From: Neisseria sp. Marseille-Q5346
GTDB lineage: Bacteria; Pseudomonadota; Gammaproteobacteria; Burkholderiales; Neisseriaceae
Length of the DNA: 64,000 nucleotides
Assembly (NCBI RefSeq): GCF_946902045.1
Contig: NZ_OX336253.1
Coordinates: forward strand, 1,054,001-1,118,000
Direction: 5' to 3'
Position 1 is the first letter of the stretch. Each line of letters begins with the position of its first letter. The translations under genes and the position numbers were made by a program. Shown in pieces: positions 17,853-30,646 of this stretch. Below the pieces are notes generated by a model, which saw only the letters and a program-made list of their open reading frames with translations, had not been told where the DNA came from and ran no database searches.

Positions 17853-18287
17853 TTAACGTTTGGTTTTGGTTTGGCATTCGCCGCATACGCCGTACATATA
17901 CAGCGCGTGATCGACGATGCGGTAGCCGTTTTCTTCGGCAATTTTGTCTTGCAGCGCTTCGATTTCCGGATTGTGGAATTCGGTTACTTCGCCGCATTTC
18001 ACGCAAACGATGTGGTCGTGGTGATCGCCTTTGTCCAATTCGTAAACCGCTTTGCCGGTTTCAAAATGGTGGCGTTGCAAAATACCGGCCTGTTCAAACT
18101 GGGTCAGCACACGGTAAATCGTCGCCACGCCGATTTCCACACCCTCTTCCAACAGGATACGGTACACATCTTCCGCACTCAAATGCTCCTCGGCATGAGT
18201 TTCAAACAAGTCCAAAATTTTCAAACGTGGACCCGTAACTTTCAAACCGCTGTCTTTCAATTGCGCAATGTTGCTGAATTTTTCCAT
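17853..18287 (-). CDS. fur: Ferric uptake regulator Fur
   Basis: 144 aa from the ATG at 18287; the frame runs further upstream but the family begins with [22 protein letters not shown]. The winged-helix DNA-binding domain (1-85) is followed by the metal-binding dimerisation domain with [16 protein letters not shown] and a CGEC zinc pair near the C-terminus. With Fe2+ it represses iron genes; likely targets in this window are the fhu and fet loci. bamE is divergent. Confidence 0.97.
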   Translation of the reverse strand: MEKFSNIAQLKDSGLKVTGPRLKILDLFETHAEEHLSAEDVYRILLEEGVEIGVATIYRVLTQFEQAGILQRHHFETGKAVYELDKGDHHDHIVCVKCGEVTEFHNPEIEALQDKIAEENGYRIVDHALYMYGVCGECQTKTKR

Positions 18288-18501
18288 AATATTCAATATC
18301 CCTGTAAGGTAATAACCGTTATAATACGCACTTTCCGCCCGTTTGCCCACTATTGGGCCGTTAAAGGGCGGCAATCTGCCGCCGGTCTTGCAATTGAAAA
18401 TCGGCGAAAAGAAAAATTAAGAAGATGATTATCGTTTGCTTTTTAAAAATATTCAAGCGATGATAAGCATCTTTCCCGAAATGACACAGAAAGGTAAGCC
18501 C

Positions 18502-18897
18502 GTGAATAAAGCCTTATGCCTTGCCATCGCCGCTATTTTAGGTCTGGCCTCATGCAGTGCCGAGCGCGTATCCAACTTTCCATCCTACAAACTTAAAATC
18601 ATTCAAGGTAACGAGCTCAATCCCCGCGCCGTGGTTTCCCTGCGCCAAGGTATGACCCGCGACCAAGTCCAACTGCTGCTCGGTACGCCACTCCTGCGCG
18701 ACGCCTTCCACGCCGACCGCTGGGATTACACTTTCAACACCAGCCGCAACGGCATCATCAAAGAACAAAGCAACCTGACCCTGTACTTTGAAAACGACGT
18801 CCTCGCACGCGCCGAAGGCGATGCCATTCAAAAATCCATCGAAGCGGTTCAGGCCGGACAAAACGTCGTTCCGACCACCGAAACCAAGCCGCAATAA
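18502..18897 (+). CDS. bamE: Outer membrane protein assembly factor BamE
   Basis: 131 aa with GTG start at 18502 (AAGG seven bases upstream); an ATG at 18481 would add seven residues before the signal peptide. The lipoprotein signal ends in LASC. The SmpA/OmlA domain covers FPSYKLKIIQGNELNPRAVVSLRQGMTRDQVQLLLGTP and WDYTF. It is part of the BAM complex that inserts outer-membrane beta-barrels. dapB follows nine bases later, so the two are probably one transcript. Confidence 0.92.
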   Translation: MNKALCLAIAAILGLASCSAERVSNFPSYKLKIIQGNELNPRAVVSLRQGMTRDQVQLLLGTPLLRDAFHADRWDYTFNTSRNGIIKEQSNLTLYFENDVLARAEGDAIQKSIEAVQAGQNVVPTTETKPQ

Positions 18898-19716
<819 letters not shown>

Positions 19717-19744
19717 GCCCGCATCATCAGGTTTCATACCTTAC

Positions 19745-19785
19745 AAGGCCGTCTGAAAGCACAACGTCGATTTTCAGACGGCCTT
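19745..19785 (+). terminator. DUS-pair terminator after dapB
   Basis: AAGGCCGTCTGAAA and TTTCAGACGGCCTT separated by 13 bases. Confidence 0.65.
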
Positions 19786-19805
19786 ATTAAAAAGAAAGCC
19801 CCACC

Positions 19806-20693
19806 ATGTCCTATCAACAAATCACCATCAACGTCAACGATGCTGTCGCCGAACGCCTTGCCGACGCGCTGATGGAACACGGCGCATTGTCCGCCGCCAT
19901 TGAAGATGCCTACGCCGGTACAGAAAACGAGCAGGCCATTTTCGGCGAACCGGGCATGCCGACCGAACAAATCTGGCAACAAAGCAAAGTCATCGCCCTT
20001 TTCGGCGAAAGCGACGACGCCGCTTCCATTATCGAAGCCGCCGCGCAGGAATGCGGTTTGAACGATTTGAAATACACCGGCGAAATCCTTGAAGATCAAG
20101 ACTGGGTACGCCTAACCCAAGCGCAATTCGACCCGATTCAAATTTCCGACCGCCTGTGGATTACCCCGTCTTGGCACGAAGCGCCCAACGGCAACGCCGT
20201 CAACCTGCAACTCGACCCGGGCCTTGCCTTCGGCACGGGCAGCCATCCGACCACCCGCCTCTGCCTCAAATGGCTGGACACGCAGCTCAAAGGCGGCGAA
20301 AGCGTATTGGACTACGGCTGCGGCTCAGGCATTTTGGCCATTGCCGCCCTCAAACTCGGCGCAGGCTCCGCCATCGGTGTAGATATTGACGAACAAGCCA
20401 TCCGCGCCAGCAAAGACAATGCCGCGCAAAACAACGTCGACGCGCAGTTCTACCTGCCGGACGGCCTGCCGCAAGGTCAATTTGATGTCGTTGTCGCCAA
20501 CATTCTAGCAAACCCGCTGCGTATGCTCGGCGAAATGCTTGCCGCGCGTACCAAACAAGGCGGCCGTATTGTCTTGTCCGGCCTTTTGGACGAACAAGTC
20601 GAAGAACTCAGCGGCATTTACAGCCAATGGTTCGACATCGAGCCTGCCGAAATCGAAGAAGGCTGGGCGCGATTGAGCGGCGTCAAACGCTAA
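19806..20693 (+). CDS. prmA: Ribosomal protein L11 methyltransferase
   Basis: 295 aa. SAM-dependent trimethylation of L11 amines. The N-terminal substrate-recognition domain (1-100) has YQQITINVNDAVAERL and EDQDWVRL. The catalytic domain has LDPGLAFGTGSHPTTRLCL and the SAM motif LDYGCGSGILAIAAL, then VVANILANPL. Length matches the family. Confidence 0.96.
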   Translation: MSYQQITINVNDAVAERLADALMEHGALSAAIEDAYAGTENEQAIFGEPGMPTEQIWQQSKVIALFGESDDAASIIEAAAQECGLNDLKYTGEILEDQDWVRLTQAQFDPIQISDRLWITPSWHEAPNGNAVNLQLDPGLAFGTGSHPTTRLCLKWLDTQLKGGESVLDYGCGSGILAIAALKLGAGSAIGVDIDEQAIRASKDNAAQNNVDAQFYLPDGLPQGQFDVVVANILANPLRMLGEMLAARTKQGGRIVLSGLLDEQVEELSGIYSQWFDIEPAEIEEGWARLSGVKR

Positions 20694-20709
20694 ACCTGTT
20701 TTCCGATAC

Positions 20710-20748
20710 AAAGGCCGTCTGAAATTTAATCTTTCAGACGGCCTTTTT
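20710..20748 (+). terminator. DUS-pair terminator after prmA
   Basis: AAAGGCCGTCTGAAA, eight bases, TTTCAGACGGCCTTTTT. A TATAAT at 20784-20789 is a candidate -10 for gyrB. Confidence 0.75.
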
Positions 20749-20836
20749 GCACTTAAAACGCTGAATATTCCAGCAAAATCAGGTATAATTGTCTATTATT
20801 TTGACCTTTCGGAACACATCCGCCGCGTCCGTTTGA

Positions 20837-23278
<2,442 letters not shown>

Positions 23279-23290
23279 GCATGGAAAGAT

Positions 23291-23329
23291 AAAAAGCCGT
23301 CTGAAAAACTATTTTCAGACGGCCTTTTT
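23291..23329 (+). terminator. DUS-pair terminator after gyrB
   Basis: AAAAAGCCGTCTGAAAA, four bases, TTTTCAGACGGCCTTTTT: one mismatch, strong T tract. Confidence 0.8.
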
Positions 23330-23487
23330 GTTTTTGTGCTTTATTTCTTACAACTCAAATTCCAACAACTTCGCGCGTTTGCTTTAATCATTTATTTTAA
23401 TTCGCATATTTTAATAGAGTGTTCCAACTGATTCAGATTCGGGACAACCCAAATAACCAGTTTGAAACGCTCCAATCCGCTTCCGCT

Positions 23488-24516
23488 TTATTCCGCTTTT
23501 CCCAAAATCATCGCATCGCCATAGCTGAAAAAGCGGTATTCCTGTTCCACCGCATGACGGTAAACGCTGCGGATATGCTCCATGCCCGAAAACGCACTGA
23601 CGAGCATCAGCAAGGTTGATTTAGGCAGGTGGAAGTTGGTAATCAATCGGTCGGCAACATTGAAGCGGTAACCCGGCGTAATGAAAATATCGGTATCGCC
23701 GCGACCGGCTTTCAGACGGCCTGTTTCGCGTGCGGCGGATTCCAAGGCGCGCATGGAGGTTGTGCCCACTGCCCACACTTTATTGCCGCGCGCTTTGGCG
23801 GCTTCAACGGCGGCAACGGTCTCGGCCGGTACGTCAAACCACTCGCTGTGCATTTTGTGTTCTTCAATTTTATCGACGCGCACGGGTTGGAATGTGCCGG
23901 CGCCGACGTGCAGGGTCACTTCCGCAGTTTCTACGCCTTTGGCTTTCAGACAGCCCAATAACTCATCGGTAAAGTGCAAACCTGCTGTCGGCGCGGCCAC
24001 TGCGCCTTGATACTTGGCATACACGGTCTGATAGCGGCTGTCGTCTTCATCATCGGCCGCGCGTTCAATATAAGGCGGCAAGGGCAGATGGCCGTTTTGC
24101 TCCAAAAGTTCGTAAACGGTTTGCTCGCCTTCAAATTTCAGGCAAAACAATTCTTCCGCACGCTCCATCATGACGGCGCGGATATCGCCTTCAAAAATCA
24201 ATTCCGTACCCGGTTTCGGCGATTTGGACGAACGGATATGCGCCAATGCGGTATGCGCGTCCAATACCCGTTCAATCAGGGCTTCAATTTTGCCGCCACT
24301 GGCTTTCTGGCCGAACAGGCGCGCCTTCATCACTTTGGTATTGTTAAACACCAGCACATCGCCCGGTGCGACATAATCGGGTAAATCGCCGAAATGTTTG
24401 TCTTCAATCGGCAATGTAGGCAAAGCAACCAAAAGCCTGCTGCTGCCGCGCACTTCCGGAGGATGCTGGGCAATCAGTTTTTCGGGCAATTCAAAATCAA
24501 AATCGGAAATATCCAT
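23488..24516 (-). CDS. queA: S-adenosylmethionine:tRNA ribosyltransferase-isomerase
   Basis: 342 aa from the ATG at 24516 ([23 protein letters not shown]). The frame continues upstream but has no family similarity there. QueA transfers the ribosyl group of SAM to preQ1 in tRNA to make epoxyqueuosine. Conserved blocks: [18 protein letters not shown] (about 65-82), APTAGLHFT (about 180), [14 protein letters not shown] and [16 protein letters not shown]. Confidence 0.96.
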   Translation of the reverse strand: MDISDFDFELPEKLIAQHPPEVRGSSRLLVALPTLPIEDKHFGDLPDYVAPGDVLVFNNTKVMKARLFGQKASGGKIEALIERVLDAHTALAHIRSSKSPKPGTELIFEGDIRAVMMERAEELFCLKFEGEQTVYELLEQNGHLPLPPYIERAADDEDDSRYQTVYAKYQGAVAAPTAGLHFTDELLGCLKAKGVETAEVTLHVGAGTFQPVRVDKIEEHKMHSEWFDVPAETVAAVEAAKARGNKVWAVGTTSMRALESAARETGRLKAGRGDTDIFITPGYRFNVADRLITNFHLPKSTLLMLVSAFSGMEHIRSVYRHAVEQEYRFFSYGDAMILGKAE

Positions 24517-24871
24517 TGTCGTGCATACTTTAAAAAAACAGGCGCCATTATACGCGCAAAGTTGGTTTTCAGACGGCATGTTTTGTCGAAAAACCAATAA
24601 ATTAGAATAAACGCTCTTGGAAAAATCAATTTTTAACAAAAATCCGCGTTCCTTTCTTTTTTCGCCGAAAAATGCCTTTTTTCTATCTTTTACTGGACAT
24701 TTACCGACAAGTTCGGGAAAATAACCAGATTCATTTCTCAGGCTCCGCCCTGTTCCGACATTATTTAAACGCCGGATGGCAAACCTGCCTTCCGACGTCT
24801 CAGGAAATCATCTAAAACCACAGCGGTACATACCCAATATGCACTTTATGCCGCGCTAAAAAGGAAAAGCA
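24517..24871. other. 355-base spacer between divergent queA and accB
   Basis: It contains an ATGCCGTCTGAA-type DUS (reverse, near 24570-24582) close to queA, and a long untranslated leader before accB. Promoters for both genes should lie here; I see no ORF or clear RNA structure. Confidence 0.4.
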
Positions 24872-25333
24872 ATGGATTTGCGTAAATTAAAAAAACTGAT
24901 TGATTTGGTCGAAGAATCAGGCATTGCAGAAATTGAAGTTACCGAAGGCGAAGAAAAAGTCCGCATTACGCGTACCACTGCCGCCGCAGCTCCTGTTTAT
25001 GCTGCTCCGGCACCTGCCGCAGCCGCTCCGGTTGCCGCCGCCCCTGCTGCTGTTCCGGCCGCAGCCGCTCCAGCCGCCGCCCCTGCCGCTCGCGATTTGT
25101 CCAACGCACAAAAATCTCCTATGGTCGGTACGTTCTACCGCGCTCCCGGCCCGAACGCCGCCGCTTTTGTCGAAGTCGGCCAACAGGTTAAAGTCGGCGA
25201 TACTTTGTGCATCATCGAAGCCATGAAGCTGATGAACGAAATCGAAGCCGAGAAATCCGGTGTCGTTAAAGAAATTCTGGTTGAAAACGGTACTCCGGTC
25301 GAATACGGCGAGCCGCTTTTCATCATTGAATAA
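24872..25333 (+). CDS. accB: Acetyl-CoA carboxylase biotin carboxyl carrier protein
   Basis: 153 aa. The N-terminal [27 protein letters not shown] domain is joined by an Ala/Pro-rich hinge (about 36-73) to the biotinyl domain. The biotinylated Lys is K119 in EAMKLMNE. It carries the carboxyl group from AccC to the transferase for malonyl-CoA synthesis. The low-complexity hinge codons may vary in length between strains. BirA, which biotinylates it, is encoded at 58676. Confidence 0.97.
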   Translation: MDLRKLKKLIDLVEESGIAEIEVTEGEEKVRITRTTAAAAPVYAAPAPAAAAPVAAAPAAVPAAAAPAAAPAARDLSNAQKSPMVGTFYRAPGPNAAAFVEVGQQVKVGDTLCIIEAMKLMNEIEAEKSGVVKEILVENGTPVEYGEPLFIIE

Positions 25334-25340
25334 TCCGTTT

Positions 25341-25375
25341 TTTCAGACGGCCTTTATCTTTAAGGCCGTCTGAAA
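25341..25375 (+). terminator. DUS-pair hairpin between accB and yqaE
   Basis: TTTCAGACGGCCTTT and AGGCCGTCTGAAA flank seven bases. Because accC lies further on in the same direction, it may attenuate rather than end transcription. Confidence 0.5.
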
Positions 25376-25404
25376 TTCCTTTTTCTGTTCATTAAGGACA
25401 AACC

Positions 25405-25599
25405 ATGCGTCTGATTTTGGCTATTTTCTTGCCTTGGTTGCAGTTTTTCACCATCGGCCGTCCGATTGCAGGCATCATCTGTCTGATTCTGCAATGTACG
25501 CTGGTTGGCTGGATACCGGCAGCCATGTGGTCGGTTTACGCCTTGAGCCAATACAAAACCGACCAAAAAATCCGCAACGCATTAGGCGGCCGCCAATAG
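25405..25599 (+). CDS. YqaE/Pmp3-family small membrane protein
   Basis: 64 aa with two membrane helices (about residues 3-22 and 26-47). [25 protein letters not shown] fits the Pmp3 pattern. Members are associated with membrane potential or stress in other organisms; the role in Neisseria is unknown. It sits between accB and accC, 28 bases before accC, so it is probably co-expressed with acetyl-CoA carboxylase genes. Confidence 0.75.
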   Translation: MRLILAIFLPWLQFFTIGRPIAGIICLILQCTLVGWIPAAMWSVYALSQYKTDQKIRNALGGRQ

Positions 25600-25627
25600 G
25601 CCGTCTGAACCATCCGGAAAGATTATC

Positions 25628-26989
25628 ATGCTGAAAAAAGTATTGATCGCCAACCGGGGCGAAATCGCCCTGCGCGTCCTACGAGCCTGCCGTGAAATGG
25701 GCATCGCCACCGTCGCCGTCCATTCCGAAGCCGACAAAGACAGCCTGCACGTCAAACTCGCCGACGAATCCGTGTGCATCGGCCCTGCCGCATCCGCACA
25801 AAGCTACCTCAACATTCCGGCCCTCATTGCAGCCGCCGAAGTAACCGAAGCCGACGGCATCCACCCGGGCTACGGTTTCCTCGCCGAAAACGCCAATTTT
25901 GCCGAACAAGTCGAACAATCCGGCTTTGTCTTCATCGGCCCTAAAGCCGACACCATCCGTCTGATGGGCGACAAAGTATCCGCCAAACACGCCATGATCG
26001 AAGCCGGCGTGCCTTGCGTTCCCGGTTCTGAAGGCGCATTGCCGGACGACGGCGAAGAAATCCTCAAAATCGCCGATAAAGTCGGTTATCCCGTCATTAT
26101 CAAAGCCTCCGGCGGCGGCGGCGGTCGCGGTATGCGCGTTGTCGAGAAAAAAGAAGACCTCCTCCAGTCTGTCGAAATGACCAAAGCCGAAGCAGGCGCG
26201 GCATTCGGCAACCCGATGGTTTACATGGAACGCTATCTGCAACGTCCGCGCCACGTCGAAATCCAAGTGATTGCCGACGAACACGGCAACGCCATCTACC
26301 TCGCCGAGCGCGACTGCTCCATGCAGCGCCGCCACCAAAAAGTCATCGAAGAAGCACCGGCTCCGTTCATCACTGAAGAAGAACGCGCCAAAATTGGCAA
26401 AGCCTGTGCCGACGCTTGCAAACGCATCGGCTATCGTGGCGCAGGTACGTTTGAATTCCTGTACGAAGACGGCGAATTCTTCTTTATCGAGATGAACACA
26501 CGCGTTCAGGTTGAGCATCCGGTTACCGAGCTCATCACCGGCGTGGACATCGTCCAAGAGCAATTACGCATCGCATCCGGCCTGCCTTTGCAATACAAAC
26601 AGGAAGACATTCAAGTCGAAGGCCACGCGTTTGAGTGCCGTATCAACGCCGAAGACCCGTACAACTTCATTCCAAGCCCCGGCCTGATTGAAAGCTGCCA
26701 CTTGCCCGGCGGCTTCGGCGTCCGCGTCGACAGCCACATCTACCAAGGCTACCGCATCCCTCCTTACTACGACAGCCTGATCGGCAAAATCTGCGTCGTC
26801 GGTAAAGACCGCGACCAAGCCATGGCCAAAATGCGCGTTGCCCTCGATGAGCTGGCGATTACCGGCATCAAAACCAATACGCCGCTGCACCGTGACTTGT
26901 TCAGCGATCCGGGTTTCCAAAAAGGTGGCGTCAGCATCCACTACTTGGAACACTGGCTGGAAGAACGCAAAGCCAAACAGGATAAATAA
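25628..26989 (+). CDS. accC: Acetyl-CoA carboxylase biotin carboxylase subunit
   Basis: 453 aa. ATP-dependent carboxylation of biotin on AccB. The N-terminal [23 protein letters not shown] is followed by the ATP-grasp glycine loop [14 protein letters not shown] (about 159-172), the HVEIQVIAD block and [14 protein letters not shown] (about 287-300). Length and motifs are those of a functional enzyme. Confidence 0.98.
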   Translation: MLKKVLIANRGEIALRVLRACREMGIATVAVHSEADKDSLHVKLADESVCIGPAASAQSYLNIPALIAAAEVTEADGIHPGYGFLAENANFAEQVEQSGFVFIGPKADTIRLMGDKVSAKHAMIEAGVPCVPGSEGALPDDGEEILKIADKVGYPVIIKASGGGGGRGMRVVEKKEDLLQSVEMTKAEAGAAFGNPMVYMERYLQRPRHVEIQVIADEHGNAIYLAERDCSMQRRHQKVIEEAPAPFITEEERAKIGKACADACKRIGYRGAGTFEFLYEDGEFFFIEMNTRVQVEHPVTELITGVDIVQEQLRIASGLPLQYKQEDIQVEGHAFECRINAEDPYNFIPSPGLIESCHLPGGFGVRVDSHIYQGYRIPPYYDSLIGKICVVGKDRDQAMAKMRVALDELAITGIKTNTPLHRDLFSDPGFQKGGVSIHYLEHWLEERKAKQDK

Positions 26990-27010
26990 TCCTTTGTTTT
27001 AACTAAAAAT

Positions 27011-27054
27011 AAGGTCGTCTGAAACGCAAAATAAAGTTTCAGACGGCCTTTTTT
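27011..27054 (+). terminator. Mixed-dialect DUS pair after accC
   Basis: One arm is AAGGTCGTCTGAAAC (mucosa-type DUS), the other GTTTCAGACGGCCTTTT (AG-type), so the stem has one G:U or mismatch position. Confidence 0.6.
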
Positions 27055-27056
27055 AA

Positions 27057-27271
27057 GGCGAAGCAGGCTTCTTCAAATACCGCGTGGACTTTGACGCGCT
27101 GGAGAGACTGCCTGAATTGAAAGCGGGCAAAATCGGTGCGATTTGCTGTTCGCGCCCGACCAACACGCCCACGAGTGCATCCGCATGAGCATTGCGCAGG
27201 ACGCGGAAACGCTGAAAAAAGGCATTGCCGCGATCGGCAGGGTAGTGCGCGGTTTGTACGATGCGGCGTAA
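27057..27271 (+). pseudogene. Chimeric remnant of a valine--pyruvate aminotransferase gene
   Basis: The left part encodes GEAGFFKYRVDFDALERLPEL and continues through GAICCSRPTN, the middle of AvtA. It jumps at about 27166 into the C-terminus (HECIRMSIAQDAETLKKGIAAI and onward to a stop at 27269). The first part and the last part are in different frames. The intact gene is at 48099-49391 on the other strand. A few residues differ from the intact copy, so this is an old or imported paralogue reduced by deletion. Confidence 0.85.
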
Positions 27272-27297
27272 ACGGTAAAGTTGACAGCCATTCAGTC

Positions 27298-27333
27298 AAA
27301 AGGTCGTCTGAAAACAGTTTCAGACGGCCTTTT
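27298..27333 (+). terminator. Mixed-dialect DUS pair behind the avtA remnant
   Basis: AAAAGGTCGTCTGAAAAC and GTTTCAGACGGCCTTTT: again one mucosa-type and one AG-type arm. Confidence 0.6.
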
Positions 27334-27383
27334 ATTATTTATTTTTTTTAATTTGAAATGAAATTAATTTTCTTTTAAAATTA

Positions 27384-27423
27384 ACCGTTACGATCGACTT
27401 TTGACCGTTACGATCGACTTTTG
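27384..27423 (+). repeat. Perfect 20-bp tandem repeat just upstream of the siderophore receptor gene
   Basis: CCGTTACGATCGACTTTTG plus one joining base occurs twice head to tail, ending 13 bases before the ATG at 27437. Each unit contains CGATCG. It sits where the 5' untranslated leader and ribosome site should be. It could be an operator pair or a recent slippage duplication that alters receptor expression. Confidence 0.7.
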
Positions 27424-27436
27424 AAAGAAAATACAA

Positions 27437-29659
27437 ATGACTAAGCCCGCTTCCAGACTCAGCATCCTCAGCCTCTCCCTCCTTGCCGTTTCGTCGGCAT
27501 TTGCCTCAGACGAACCACAAGTCCGAGAAACCGCCGAACTTGAAGCCATCACCGTAACCGCCAGCGCGGACGCATCCAAGGGCGGTTTGATTCCTGCATT
27601 TAAGGGCGGACAGGTAGCGCGCGGCAGCCGCGTGGGTATTTTGGGCAATAAAAAAAACCTAGAATCGCCGTTCTCCAATACTGCTTACACCAATAGGCTG
27701 ATTCAAGACAAACATGCGCGCAGCGTCGGCGACGTACTGCAAAACGACCCGACCGTCCGCGTTGCGCGCGGTTACGGCAATTTTCAGGAAGCGTATTTCA
27801 TACGCGGCTTTGCCGCCGAATCGGACGATACCATGTACAACGGCCTTTACGGCATCCTGCCGCGCCAATACATCGCCACTGAGCTTTTCGAACGCGTGGA
27901 AGTCCAGCGCGGCGCATCCGCCTTCTTAAACGGCATGGCGCCGGGCGGCAACAATATCGGCGGCACGGTATCCGTATTGCCCAAACGCGCGTCCAATGAA
28001 GGATTGAACCGGCTGACTGCCAATTACGGCGCGGGAAAACGCGGTGGTTTGGCAGCGGACGTGGCGCGCCGTTTCGGACAAAATCAGGAATTCGGCGTGC
28101 GCATCAATGCGGCGCACCATAACGGCAAAACCGCAATAGACGACGAAAAGTCCAAACTCAGCCTGGTCAATGTCGGCCTAGACTGGCGCAATGAAAATGC
28201 CCGCCTGTCCGCCGATTTGGGCTGGCAGGACAACAAGCTCAAAGCCACGCGTACCAATGTTACCCTGTCAGGCCTGACCGCCGTGCCAGCCACGCCTGAT
28301 GCTTCGTCCAACTGGGCGCAGCCGTGGACGTATTCCAACGAGCGCGACTGGTTCGGCACAATGCGCAGCGAATACGATTTCAACGACAACCTGACTGCCT
28401 ACGCCGCCTATGGCTTCCGCCGCAGCAAGGAAAACAATTCTCTGGCAAACCTGACTGTCGGCAATGTCAACGGCGACGGATCGATTTACCGCTTCGACAA
28501 CGCGCGTAAGGATAAAATCGACACAGGCGAAATCGGTTTGCGCGGCAAATTCAATACGGGCGCGGTAGGGCACGAATGGACCGCCGCCGCCAACCGTTTC
28601 CAATCCTCGCGCAAAAACGCTTACATCATGGATTGGGGCAACCAATATACGACCAACCTCTACAACCCGTCCCGCTATCCGCAACCCGCAGCCGCCAACC
28701 CGCTGTATTCGGGCAACGACATGGGCAATCCTGCTGTTACCGGCAAAACACGCCTGACCAGCTTCGCCTTGGGCGACACCTTCAGCCTTTGGGACAAACG
28801 CCTGCAATTCATGCTCGGTGCGCGCTGGCAGCAGGTGCATAACAAGGCTTACGCCTATAATACGGGCGCGCAAACCGAAAATTACAAAAAATCGCGCCTC
28901 AGTCCCTCCGTCGGCGCGGTGTACCGCATCACGCCGAATTGGTCGGTGTACGGCAACTACATCGAAAGCCTGGGACAAGGCGCGACCGCAGGCTCGACTG
29001 CCTCCATCAACGGCCGGGCCTACGCCGTCAGCAATGCCGGCGAATCGCTCAAACCCTATGTTTCCAAACAAAAAGAAATCGGCACGAAATTTGAAGCTAA
29101 CGGCTTCGGCGCGGGATTGGCCCTGTTCCACACCGACAAACCGCGTTCGCTTTACGTTGCCGAAAGCGGCAACACCGCCCGCTTCACCTCCGAAGGCAAA
29201 GACCGCCACCGGGGCGCGGAAATCACCGTTTACGGGGAAGTCGCACAAGGTGTGAGGCTCTTGGGCGGCATTACCCTGCTCGATGCCAAGCAGAAATCTA
29301 CCGGCTCATCTTTAACTGACGGCAAACGCACCATCGGCGCGGCTAAAACCCAAGCCAACATTGGCTTGGAATGGGAAGTGCCGAAAGTGCAGGGTTTGGC
29401 ATTTGACGGACGCATGGTTTACACCGGTTCTTCCTACGCCGATGCGGCCAATACGCTTAAAGTCGGCGGCTGGACGCGCTTCGACATCGGCGCGCGCTAC
29501 CACACCCAAATCGGCAGGCACGAAGCCACCTTCCGCGCCCGCCTCGATAATGTTGCCAACAAGAAATACTGGGCATCCGTCGGCGGCTATCCCGGCAGCG
29601 GCTACCTAAACGCCGGCGCGCCGCGCAGCTTCTCCCTGTCGGCATCCGTCGATTTTTAA
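27437..29659 (+). CDS. TonB-dependent siderophore receptor (FcuA/FhuE-like)
   Basis: 740 aa. The signal peptide ends at about residue 23 (SSAFA), followed by a TonB-box-like ELEAITVTAS. The plug domain (about 60-200) has VGDVLQNDPTVRVARGYGNFQEAYFIRGF and the SVLPKRA boundary. The 22-strand barrel ends in the terminal Phe (SLSASVDF). It heads a locus with FhuB, FhuC and FhuD-like proteins and a (broken) FhuF. A hydroxamate siderophore such as ferrichrome is therefore the likely ligand, by inference. Residues are too few to distinguish the exact ligand. Confidence 0.9.
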   Translation: MTKPASRLSILSLSLLAVSSAFASDEPQVRETAELEAITVTASADASKGGLIPAFKGGQVARGSRVGILGNKKNLESPFSNTAYTNRLIQDKHARSVGDVLQNDPTVRVARGYGNFQEAYFIRGFAAESDDTMYNGLYGILPRQYIATELFERVEVQRGASAFLNGMAPGGNNIGGTVSVLPKRASNEGLNRLTANYGAGKRGGLAADVARRFGQNQEFGVRINAAHHNGKTAIDDEKSKLSLVNVGLDWRNENARLSADLGWQDNKLKATRTNVTLSGLTAVPATPDASSNWAQPWTYSNERDWFGTMRSEYDFNDNLTAYAAYGFRRSKENNSLANLTVGNVNGDGSIYRFDNARKDKIDTGEIGLRGKFNTGAVGHEWTAAANRFQSSRKNAYIMDWGNQYTTNLYNPSRYPQPAAANPLYSGNDMGNPAVTGKTRLTSFALGDTFSLWDKRLQFMLGARWQQVHNKAYAYNTGAQTENYKKSRLSPSVGAVYRITPNWSVYGNYIESLGQGATAGSTASINGRAYAVSNAGESLKPYVSKQKEIGTKFEANGFGAGLALFHTDKPRSLYVAESGNTARFTSEGKDRHRGAEITVYGEVAQGVRLLGGITLLDAKQKSTGSSLTDGKRTIGAAKTQANIGLEWEVPKVQGLAFDGRMVYTGSSYADAANTLKVGGWTRFDIGARYHTQIGRHEATFRARLDNVANKKYWASVGGYPGSGYLNAGAPRSFSLSASVDF

Positions 29660-29672
29660 GGCAGCAAACGGC

Positions 29673-29705
29673 AAAGGCCGTCTGAAAAATATTCAGACGG
29701 CCTTT
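29673..29705. terminator. DUS-pair terminator after the siderophore receptor gene
   Basis: AAAGGCCGTCTGAA and TTCAGACGGCCTTT, five bases apart, both AG-type. Confidence 0.7.
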
Positions 29706-29824
29706 AAGAATGTCGGCAAACCCTTTCCCCTACCGCAAAAACAAGACAAGCTCACGACAAATCAGCCGGTTGCATTTTCAGCAGCCTCTGATGCCGTGAT
29801 GTCTTTACCCGAAACCGCCCTGCC

Positions 29825-30520
29825 CTAAGGCCGCGTTTTCGGACAACCGCTGCAAAATTCCCCGTCTTCCCGACGGTAGTGTTGGCAGCAGGCGGCCAGT
29901 TGTGCCTGAAACCCCTGTGTTTCCCCGTCCCACACCAGCGCGCCGTTGCAGCGTACCGCCAAAGCATCCTGCCATTGCGGCGCCAGCATTTCCGTTTCAC
30001 CGCGCGAGAGCAGGCGCAGGGCATGTGCGGCAGACAGAGCTTTGAGCACCGCATCGCCGAGGAAATATTCCGCCAGCTTCGCACCCAAAGGATAATGCGG
30101 ACGAATCAGTGGCAGCGAGGCGTACAGATAGGCTTTCAAATCTGTGGCGGTTCGTGAAACGGCTTCCTACCTGAGCCGCACCGTACAATCCTGCACCGCA
30201 ATGCCGAAACGTGCGGTAAACAGCCCGTCGAAAGTGTGGGCAAAACCTGAAAAATCGGGCGATGCACCTTTGACCGATGCCGCCCACACACCCAGATAAA
30301 CCGGCTGCCACATCCATAAAAGCCAAGTGCGGCAAGCCCAATAGACCGCCCCTGCTTCAGGATGTGCCACGGAGAGCCTGCCGAACGCCGATGCCATGAT
30401 CTCCGCTTCGCGACTGTCCGCCTCTGTTTCAGACGGCCTCGCATCGCCGTCCAAATCAGGCAGCGCAAGGGCGCAGAAACGGATGATGTCTTGGATGGCG
30501 AGAGTGTTTGGGAGGCTCAT
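29825..30520 (-). pseudogene. fhuF: fhuF-like ferric siderophore reductase gene interrupted by an amber codon
   Basis: One continuous minus-strand frame of 232 codons runs from ATG 30520 (MSLPNTLAIQDIIRF) to the stop at 29825, broken only by TAG at 30169-30167. Upstream of the TAG: AEIMASAFGRLSVAHPE and WLLWMWQPVYLG. Downstream the same frame continues DLKAYLYASLPLIRPHYPLGAKLAEYFLG and ends with the FhuF iron-sulfur pattern CC-x10-C-x2-C. Without the C-terminal half the [2Fe-2S] cluster cannot form. FhuF normally reduces ferric hydroxamates in the cytoplasm. Suppression or sequencing error are alternatives. Confidence 0.85.
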
Positions 30521-30537
30521 GTCTGCATTTGAATTGA

Positions 30538-30555
30538 AATAAGAATTGTTATATT
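30538..30555. promoter_or_regulatory. Possible Fur box upstream of fhuF
   Basis: AATAAGAATTGTTATATT has the AT-rich, partly dyad character of Fur sites (A/T with GAAT and GTTAT arms) and lies 18 bases upstream of the fhuF start. Only a loose match to the consensus. Confidence 0.3.
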
Positions 30556-30646
30556 TTAACCATATCCAACCGGGCGGAAAAGTTGCCGTTTGACAGCGGA
30601 CGGACAAAACCGGAACAAAGCGGCAAAGCCGCAGGCCGTACAGACA

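Noticed and set aside
24872..25333. Ala/Pro repeat in accB as frameshift or phase-variation tract
   Set aside because: No homopolymer or short perfect repeat long enough; such hinges are normal in biotin carrier proteins.
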